Source: UBA7803 sp041686955
Lineage (GTDB): Bacteria > Pseudomonadota > Gammaproteobacteria > Pseudomonadales > Azotimanducaceae
DNA: 9,605 bases
NCBI GenBank assembly: GCA_041686955.1
Contig: JAWLCV010000106.1
Coordinates: 1 to 9,605, forward strand
Direction of reading: 5' to 3'
Shown: one piece after another, positions 1-5,384 of the stretch
Numbering within the stretch: position 1 is the first letter of the stretch
Layout: the number at the start of each line of letters is the position of its first letter
Made by a program: the position numbers and the translations under genes
Notes under the pieces: model-generated
Database searches by the model: none
What the model saw: the letters and a program-made list of their open reading frames with translations, nothing else
What the model was told of the DNA's origin: nothing

Positions 1-1813
1 CGAGCCCTCCGTCCGCGCGCCACTCGGCCAGCAGTTCGAAGAAGCGGATGGAGCCGCCGCCGTACATGTCGGAGAAGAAGCCGTTGCGATTGCCGGCGGC
101 GCCCTCGCTGTTGTAGTAGCCGGGGGTGCATTCCCGGTAGAAGCGCTCGCCCATCCGCGCCAGCGCGTGTATCTCGGCCACGTAGACGCGCTCCGAGTCC
201 GCCGAGACCTCCACGGTGGGGGTGCCCCGAGTCCGGGCTTCGCTCAGCACGTAGGCCACGTGCTTCGCCTGCTCGTTCAGCGCGTGGGGCACGTTCACCG
301 TCACCGCGGTCTGGGTGAAACCGAGGAAGAAGCAGTTCGGGAAACCGTGACTCAGCAGCCCATGCAGGGTGCGCAACCCCTCGGCCCAGTGCTGGCTCAA
401 GGTTCTCCCGTCGCGGCCGACGATGTCGTAACCGGCCCGCCGGGTGTACGAGGTGCCCACCTCGAATCCCGTGGCGAAGATCAGGCAGTCCACCGGGTAC
501 TCCCGGCCCGCCGCCACCACGCCCTGCTTCGTGAGGCGCTCCACGCCCTTGCCGTCGGTATCCACCAGCGTGACGTTGGGGCGGTTGTAGGTCTGCAGGT
601 ACTCGTCGTGAAAGCAGGGACGCTTGCAGAACTGCCGGTACCAGGGTTTCAACGCCGCGGCGGTCGCCGGGTCCTCGACGATGGCATCCACCCGGGCGCG
701 GATCTGGTTCATCTTCCGATAGTCGGAGAGCTCCATGAGCTCGGCCCGCTCCGCTGCCGTGAGCCTCCGGCCCAGCCGGCGGGCTGCCTCCTTGGCCACG
801 GTGCCGGTGAGGTTGCGGAAGATGTCCGTCCAGCCGTCGCCCACCAGATCTTCGTCGGCATCGCCGCCGCTCACCAGGGTGTTGAAGTTGTCCATGCGCC
901 GCTGCTGCCAGCCGGGCTCGAGGAATGCGGCCCATGCCGGGTCGGTCTCGGCATTGTTGCGCACGTCCACCGACGACGGCGTTCGCTGAAACACGTACAG
1001 TTCCTTCGCCCACTCACCGAGGTGGGGAATGCACTGGATGGCCGTGGCGCCGGTGCCGATGATGCCCACCCGCTTGTCAGCGAGACCGGTGAGCCCGCCG
1101 CTGGAGTCACCGCCGGTGTAGCGGTAATCCCAACGGCTGGTGTGGAAGGTGTAGCCTTCGAACTCGTTGATGCCCGGGATGCCCGGCAGCTTGGGGCGGG
1201 ACAGCGGACCGTTGGCCATGGCTACGTACCGGGCGCGGAAGCGGTCGCCCCGGTCGGTGCTGACCAGCCAACGCCGTGCCGCCTCGTCCCATTCCAGGGC
1301 GGTGATGCCGGTCTGCAGCAGGGCGTCGTCGTAGAGGCGGAAGTGGCGGGCGATGCGCCGGCTGTGCTCCAGGATCTCCGGCGCGAAGGCGTACTTGTGC
1401 TTCGGGATGTAGCCGAGCTCCTCGAGCAGCGGCAGGTAGCAGTAGGATTCCACGTCGCACATGGCACCGGGATAACGGTTCCAGTACCAGGTGCCGCCGA
1501 AGTCGCCGGCCTTCTCCACCACCCGGAGGCTCTCGAAGCCGGCCTCGCGCAGCCGCGCCCCCGCCAGCAGGCCGCCGAAGCCGCCGCCGATGATGGCCAC
1601 CTCGACCTCGTCGAACACCGGATCACGGGTGAAGCCGGGCTCCACGTACGGGTCGTCCACGTAGCGGGAGAACTCCGCCGTCACCTCCACGTACTGACCG
1701 ATGCCGTCGGGACGCAGACGCTTGTCCCGCTCCGCCAGGTATTTCGCCTTCAGGGCGTCCGGATCGAAATCGAGCTCGCCCATGAGCTCGGCGACGGCGG
1801 GTGCGATTTCCAT
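1..1813 (-). CDS. Type I Baeyer-Villiger monooxygenase (FAD/NADPH), 3' end beyond left edge
   Basis: A flavoprotein that inserts one oxygen atom next to a ketone carbonyl, giving an ester or lactone, using FAD, NADPH and O2; expected to be cytosolic. I translated 604 residues from the ATG at 1813. Visible in order: an N-terminal extension (1-70) typical of the longer members; the FAD Rossmann motif GGGFGG (76-81); GGTWYWNRYPGAMCD (106-120), a type I signature; the diagnostic FxGxxxHxxxWD fingerprint as FEGYTFHTSRWD (218-229); the NADPH Rossmann motif GTGATA (253-258); FQRTP with Arg277, probably the conserved active-site arginine; and an ATGF motif (447-450). The family is usually about 600 residues, so only a few C-terminal residues are missing. 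A GAGGA ribosome site lies 6 nt before the ATG. The gene follows vapC in the same direction after 58 bp. The fingerprint makes the class secure; the substrate (cyclic, steroid or long-chain ketone) cannot be read from sequence. Confidence 0.93.
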   Translation of the reverse strand, partial: MEIAPAVAELMGELDFDPDALKAKYLAERDKRLRPDGIGQYVEVTAEFSRYVDDPYVEPGFTRDPVFDEVEVAIIGGGFGGLLAGARLREAGFESLRVVEKAGDFGGTWYWNRYPGAMCDVESYCYLPLLEELGYIPKHKYAFAPEILEHSRRIARHFRLYDDALLQTGITALEWDEAARRWLVSTDRGDRFRARYVAMANGPLSRPKLPGIPGINEFEGYTFHTSRWDYRYTGGDSSGGLTGLADKRVGIIGTGATAIQCIPHLGEWAKELYVFQRTPSSVDVRNNAETDPAWAAFLEPGWQQRRMDNFNTLVSGGDADEDLVGDGWTDIFRNLTGTVAKEAARRLGRRLTAAERAELMELSDYRKMNQIRARVDAIVEDPATAAALKPWYRQFCKRPCFHDEYLQTYNRPNVTLVDTDGKGVERLTKQGVVAAGREYPVDCLIFATGFEVGTSYTRRAGYDIVGRDGRTLSQHWAEGLRTLHGLLSHGFPNCFFLGFTQTAVTVNVPHALNEQAKHVAYVLSEARTRGTPTVEVSADSERVYVAEIHALARMGERFYRECTPGYYNSEGAAGNRNGFFSDMYGGGSIRFFELLAEWRADGGL

Positions 1814-1841
1814 GCCTGGTCCTCGGGCGGGCGATGCTTCG

Positions 1842-1869
1842 ATTCTACGAGGCCTCGAGCGCGGCGCAA
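1842..1869 (-). promoter_or_regulatory. Candidate promoter of the Baeyer-Villiger monooxygenase gene
   Basis: On the minus strand TTGCGC (1869-1864, a 3/6 match to the -35 consensus) and TAGAAT (1847-1842, 5/6 to the -10) are 16 bp apart. Transcription would begin near 1836, leaving a leader of about 22 nt that carries the GAGGA ribosome site. The -10 is in the vapC-monooxygenase spacer and the -10/-35 pair straddles the vapC stop codon. A perfect 10-bp palindrome CGAGGCCTCG (1848-1857) lies between the two hexamers, where a repressor could act. Identified by eye only; the -35 is weak. Confidence 0.35.
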
Positions 1870-1871
1870 TG

Positions 1872-2267
1872 CTACCGCGGAGTCTCGAATGCGCAGGCCG
1901 CGCCGCTGGCCCGGGAGAGCTTTCTGTCCAGCGTAGCCAGGGGGCAACCCAATGCCTCCGCCAGCGCGACGTACCAGGCGTCATAGATGGTCAGGTTGGC
2001 GCGCAGCGCCCACGCCCGCTCTGCGAACGGAGCGAAGGGAAACAGCTCCACGTCGAGTCGCAGCAGCTCGCGATGGGCGGCGCTGGCTTCGAGTGACGAG
2101 ATGCGCCGAGCGCGCTCCAGGCGCCGCAATACGTTGCTGGTTTCCACCAGCACCAGCTCGGGCGCGGCCAAGGAGCCCCGGGCCAGGACGTCTTCCGCCC
2201 ACCGCCCCGCAGGGCCGCTGTCGATCAGCGCGGCCGTCAGCAGCGAAGCATCGATGACGGTGGTCAC
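1872..2267 (-). CDS. vapC: VapC-family PIN-domain toxin ribonuclease
   Basis: A 131-residue PIN-domain protein, the usual VapC length, expected to act as a Mg2+-dependent endoribonuclease on a structured RNA such as tRNA or rRNA when free of its antitoxin. The acidic active site is complete by position: Asp6 in VIDAS, Glu42 in LVETSN, Asp96 in IYDAWYVALAEAL and Asp114 in TLDRKL. The start is GTG at 2267, which overlaps the vapB stop (TGA, 2266-2264) as GTGA, so the two genes are probably translationally coupled and made in fixed ratio. Nothing is truncated and the toxin looks intact. The target RNA is unknown. Its job here may be stabilising the locus, or a stress response; neither can be decided from the window. 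Confidence 0.92.
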   Translation of the reverse strand: MTTVIDASLLTAALIDSGPAGRWAEDVLARGSLAAPELVLVETSNVLRRLERARRISSLEASAAHRELLRLDVELFPFAPFAERAWALRANLTIYDAWYVALAEALGCPLATLDRKLSRASGAACAFETPR

Positions 2268-2500
2268 TTGCGATCGGCGTCGCGCGCGCCGAGTATCTCC
2301 GCCACCTCCAGCTCGGTGCCCGAGGCCGATTTGCGCTCCCGCACGGTCTTGATCCAGCCCTCGAGGGTCGGACGGGACGCGATCCGCTCCAACTCACCGC
2401 GCAGGTACTCCTGCATGGATTTCCGCTGCAGCGCAGCGCGTGCGGCGAGCTCGTCACGGACCTCCTCGGGAACGTCGCGGATGGTGATTTGCACGCCCAT
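2264..2500 (-). CDS. vapB: VapB-type ribbon-helix-helix antitoxin (FitA-like)
   Basis: A 78-residue antitoxin that should neutralise the adjoining VapC and, as the pair, repress its own promoter. The N-terminal stretch MGVQITIRDVPEEVRDEL followed by AARAALQRKSMQEYLRGELERIA (about residues 19-41) is the beta-strand/two-helix pattern of the FitA-like RHH antitoxins (a strand of alternating residues, then a helix with the RAAL...S..EYL pattern). The C-terminal part (about 45-78, with GWIKTVRERKSASG and an acidic tail) would be the toxin-wrapping segment. The start is the ATG at 2500; there is no good ribosome site in front of it, which matters for the leaderless-transcript idea. It starts 41 bp after the stop of the YihY-family gene. 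Confidence 0.9.
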   Translation of the reverse strand: MGVQITIRDVPEEVRDELAARAALQRKSMQEYLRGELERIASRPTLEGWIKTVRERKSASGTELEVAEILGARDADRK

Positions 2501-2501
2501 G

Positions 2502-2535
2502 GCAGCATTCTGATTTCTGCGATTGCATTCTGCAA
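2502..2535 (-). promoter_or_regulatory. Candidate vapBC promoter and autoregulatory operator
   Basis: The 41-bp spacer in front of vapB holds a perfect inverted repeat TTGCA-TTC-TGCAA (2523-2535), two direct copies of GCATTCTG exactly 20 bp apart (2505-2512 and 2525-2532), and an imperfect 19-bp palindrome (2502-2520) with GCAG/CTGC ends. On the minus strand TTGCAG (2535-2530) and CAGAAT (2512-2507) are 17 bp apart, a -35/-10-like pair embedded in those repeats. The A of the vapB ATG is 7 nt downstream of the -10, so the mRNA may be leaderless. VapB proteins are known to bind such repeats in their own promoters; binding here is inference. Confidence 0.5.
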
Positions 2536-2541
2536 GCACGG

Positions 2542-3855
2542 TCAGGGGCGCCGGCCCAGGGTATCCGCCATGTGAGCGCCGCGTTCGCCCATGGGGCGGG
2601 GCGGCCCGACGGTGCTGTCGATGCGCGTCTGGTGCTCGGTTTCGGCATCGAACTCGGCGCCCAGCAGGACGATGAAGGCACTGACGAAGAACCACAGCAT
2701 CAGCACGATCACCGCACCGAGGGAGCCGTAGGTCTCGTTGTAGTTGGCGAAGCTGGAGATGTAGTAGGAGAACGCCAACGTCCCGAGCAGCCAGAGCAAG
2801 GTCGCCCCAACGGCCCCCCAGCTTATCCAGCTCCAGCGCGCGCGGCGCCGGCTCGGCCCGTAGCGGTAGATCACCGCCAGCCCGAGCATGGTGCTGAGCG
2901 CCAGGATGGGCCAGCGCAGAAGGCTCACCCAGCCCCGGGTAAACTCGGCGAACCCCAGCGGCTCCATCAGCGCCGGCAGGGCCACGATCAAGGCCAGCGC
3001 CAGCACGGTGTAAACGATGGCGGCCACCGTGAGCAGCAGGCTCCAGGCATACCACTCCACCATGCCGCGCTTTTCCGTCTCCTCGTAGACGATGTTCATG
3101 GCGATCATCAGCCCCCCCACCCCGGCGCGCGCGCTCCACAGGGTGAACACCAGGCTGACGATGGCGCTGATGCTCAAGGTGGTGCTGGGGTTCTCCACGA
3201 TACGGGTGAGCTGGCTCTCGATGACGCGCCACGCCTCGGAGGGCATCAGCTCCGCCAGCGCAGCGAGTTGCTGCTGCACGTCGTTGCGGTCGAACGCGAG
3301 CCCGTACAGCGACACCAGCATGACCAGCGCCGGGAACAGGGACAGAAGACCGTAGAAGGCCACGCCCGCAGCCACCAGGAACACGTTGTGCGCCTGCACC
3401 TGGGCGTACACGCGCAGGGAGATGTCCCGCCAGCCGGGCCGCGGGATCTGCCCGGGATGGTGCGCCTGCCGGCCCCGGCGGCGCTCCGCAGGGTCCTCGT
3501 CGATCCGCGCCCGCTCGATGTCGGCGGTTTCCAGCGCCTCCGCCAGCTCCGGCACCTGGATCGTCGCCATGCTCCAGACGGTAGCGTGGTTGTCGCGGGT
3601 GGCGCTGTCGGCGGCAACCTCGGCGAATCGGGCCACGGTGCGCCACTTATCCGCCGCCACCCGCTGGCGCACCTCCGGCGGGATGCTTTCGCCCGCGTGA
3701 GCGATGAGCTCCAGATTGCGCACCACCGCGTCGTAGGTCTTGGGGTCGCGCCTGAAACGCTGGAAGTCGTAGCCGCGGGTGTAGGCGATCACCCGGCGGC
3801 AGCCTGCCTCCAGGGTTCGCCAGTCGCTCCACCAGTCCTGCTCTTCCGACGCCAT
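2542..3855 (-). CDS. YihY/BrkB-family inner-membrane protein with an N-terminal degenerate HepT-like (DUF86) HEPN domain
   Basis: A 437-residue protein with two joined parts. Residues about 15-115 match the HepT/DUF86 HEPN family: CRRVIAYTRGYDFQRF, TYDAVVRNLELIAHAGESIPPEVR, WRTVAR, then TVWSMATIQVPELAEAL. The catalytic RNxxxH-type motif after the WR is replaced by RFAEVA with no histidine in register, so it should not be an active RNase. Residues about 141-410 are the YihY/BrkB membrane domain: GWRDISLRVYAQ, LVAAGVAFYGLLSLFPA (161-176), SARAGVGGLMIAMNIVYEETEKRG (241-264), NYNETYGSLGAVIVLMLWFF (371-390), LLGAEFDAETEHQT (397-410), with about six hydrophobic segments. The family's molecular function is unsettled; BrkB was linked to serum resistance in Bordetella and an RNase BN assignment for YihY was later withdrawn. 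The start at 3855 has a weak ribosome site; Met96 (3570) is an alternative start that would remove most of the HEPN part. No MntA-type partner lies nearby. Confidence 0.88.
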   Translation of the reverse strand: MASEEQDWWSDWRTLEAGCRRVIAYTRGYDFQRFRRDPKTYDAVVRNLELIAHAGESIPPEVRQRVAADKWRTVARFAEVAADSATRDNHATVWSMATIQVPELAEALETADIERARIDEDPAERRRGRQAHHPGQIPRPGWRDISLRVYAQVQAHNVFLVAAGVAFYGLLSLFPALVMLVSLYGLAFDRNDVQQQLAALAELMPSEAWRVIESQLTRIVENPSTTLSISAIVSLVFTLWSARAGVGGLMIAMNIVYEETEKRGMVEWYAWSLLLTVAAIVYTVLALALIVALPALMEPLGFAEFTRGWVSLLRWPILALSTMLGLAVIYRYGPSRRRARWSWISWGAVGATLLWLLGTLAFSYYISSFANYNETYGSLGAVIVLMLWFFVSAFIVLLGAEFDAETEHQTRIDSTVGPPRPMGERGAHMADTLGRRP

Positions 3856-3893
3856 CCGAGTGTCGCTCGCGGCCGGACCCGCCGACCAAGATA

Positions 3894-3943
3894 ATCGACT
3901 GCCCGCGGCGAGTCGATGCGCTGGCGTTGTGTTGCCGAGGCAA
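3894..3943. promoter_or_regulatory. Divergent control region between the YihY-family gene and the MFS gene
   Basis: Within the 136-bp spacer there is a perfect 7-bp inverted repeat, ATCGACT (3894-3900) and AGTCGAT (3911-3917), separated by 10 bp, a geometry common for dimeric repressor sites. A second perfect inverted repeat TTGCC-GA-GGCAA lies at 3932-3943. GATAAT (3890-3895) overlaps the first arm and resembles a plus-strand -10 box, although no good -35 box precedes it. No regulator gene adjoins, so the binding protein is unknown. Confidence 0.4.
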
Positions 3944-3991
3944 GCGAGGCAGCATCGGGGCTCAGCCGATCACCGGGGGCGGGGAGACGAG

Positions 3992-5284
3992 ATGAGGGAA
4001 GGTGGCCGCGACGCCGCGTCGTTCTGGAGGTATCTGCGGCGGCGCGAGATCGACTACCTGCCCTCCGGCGCGCTGCGCTGGTGGCTGCTCGGGCTCATCG
4101 TCCTCGGCTGGGCGGTGGAGCAGTACGAGGGCCTCAAGGTGGGCCCGGTGCTCGTCTACGTGCTCGAGGATTTCGACAAGACGCTGGTGGACTGGGGGCA
4201 CGTGGCCGCCCTGGTAGGCCTGGTGTACAGCGCCGGTGCCATGCTGCTTTCCCGGGCCGCCGACCGCTTCGGGCGTCGTCCCCTGATGATCTGGCCGGTG
4301 TTCTGCTACGCGGTGATCTCCGTGGGCGGAGCGCTGGCGCCGAGCTTCCACGTGCTGGCGGCTCTGTTCATGGCGGGCAGCTTCATGATGGCGGGGATGA
4401 ACCCGGCGGTGCACGCGGCGTCCCGGGACCTCACCCCGCGCATGGGCCGCGCCATGGTCTACGCCTGGGTGTCACTGGCGTTCACCATCGGCGCCCTCAT
4501 GTCCACGGCGGTGGCGGCGCAGACGCTGCCCATCTGGCCCGGATGGCGGGCCCAGTTCTGGATCGCCGCCGTGCTCGGTGCGGTGACGGCGCTGGCGATC
4601 TTCGTGTTCTACCGGGATCTCTCTCCGCAGGTGCGCGGGCAGATCCTCGAGCGGGCCGCGGACGCGGCCCCGCCCCGTGCGCTGCCAGCGGCCGGGTCGG
4701 CCGAGGATCGCTATCTGGACGGCCGCGCCGTCTACCGCAGCCCGCGCCTCTGGGCGCTCTCCACCTGCATCATCTTCTGGTCGCTGGCCTACGTCACCGT
4801 CTCCGGCTACGTGCCGACCTATCTGATCCAGCACTTCGGGGTGGCGCCGGCCCGCGCCGCGGGGATCACCAGCTACTTCTGGATCGTCTTCACCTGCAGC
4901 GTGTTCCTTTCCGGCTGGCTTTCCGACCGCGCCGGAGTCCGCAAAACCGTCACCGCCTTCGGCGGCATCAGCACCGGCGCCTGCTTCATCGTCGGCTCCA
5001 CCCTGCCTCCGGGAACGCCGGAACCGGTGCTGACTGCGATCTGGTCCGCGACCGGGTTCTTCGCCGGCTTCATCTACCCCGCCTGGTGCGCCATCTACTC
5101 GGAGACCGCAGAGCGCATCTCACCCCACGGCGTAGGCCGCGCCTTCGGCATCACGGCAACGCTTTCTCCGCTGGCCGGGCTCACCCTCAACCTGGGGCTG
5201 CCCCGGGTGGTGGAAGCCTGGGGCTGGTCCGCCTGGATGGCCTTCGCGGGCTTTTGCTGCCTGTGCGTCTCGGCGCTGGTCGCC
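3992..5284 (+). CDS. Major facilitator superfamily transporter, C-terminus lost in assembly gap
   Basis: A proton-coupled or exchange carrier of the inner membrane. The visible 431 residues hold about twelve hydrophobic segments (roughly 31-50, 70-88, 98-116, 121-141, 154-175, 188-207, 255-275, 293-310, 320-338, 347-368, 383-403, 411-431). Motif A of the loop between helices 2 and 3 appears as SRAADRFGRR (87-96) and its second-half counterpart as GWLSDRAGVRK (308-318). A long hydrophilic loop (208-250) separates the halves. Helix 1 carries the charged stretch EQYEG (43-47), a likely substrate or proton site. The sequence reaches helix 12, so only a short tail should be missing. I chose ATG 3992 because GGGAG sits 5 nt before it; a longer frame from 3860 is open but its first 44 residues are not protein-like. 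The subfamily and substrate are not recognisable; uptake or export of an organic acid or lipid-related compound is possible. Confidence 0.88.
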
Positions 5285-5384
5285 NNNNNNNNNNNNNNNN
5301 NNNNNNNNNNNNNNNNNNNNNNNNNNNNNNNNNNNNNNNNNNNNNNNNNNNNNNNNNNNNNNNNNNNNNNNNNNNNNNNNNNNN
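5285..5384. other. Assembly gap, exactly 100 Ns
   Basis: A run of exactly 100 N, the customary placeholder for a scaffold join of unknown length. It removes the 3' ends of two converging genes, the MFS transporter on the left and the SARP-STAND regulator on the right. Reading frames that cross it are artefacts. The true distance, and whether further genes lie between, cannot be known from this window. Confidence 0.98.

Noticed and set aside
167..1936. 589-codon open frame on the plus strand
   Set aside because: Lies antisense to the Baeyer-Villiger monooxygenase and vapC; its protein has no family motifs and is rich in Gly, Val, His, Arg and Pro, as expected from the complement of a GC-rich gene.
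2501..3646. Upstream extension of the vapB frame (460 codons in total)
   Set aside because: Only the last 78 codons, from ATG 2500, resemble a protein family; the rest is a shifted frame inside the YihY-family gene.
2542..3855. Calling the YihY-family gene ribonuclease BN
   Set aside because: The RNase BN assignment for YihY was withdrawn, since RNase BN activity belongs to a different protein; the membrane domain shows no nuclease motif and the HEPN part lacks its catalytic histidine.
2572..3894. 440-codon open frame on the plus strand
   Set aside because: Antisense to the YihY-family gene, low-complexity Gln/His/Pro/Gly/Arg composition, no recognisable domain.
3860..3991. Upstream extension of the MFS gene from 3860
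   Set aside because: The added 44 residues are not like an MFS N-terminus and have no ribosome site, whereas ATG 3992 has GGGAG at 5 nt.
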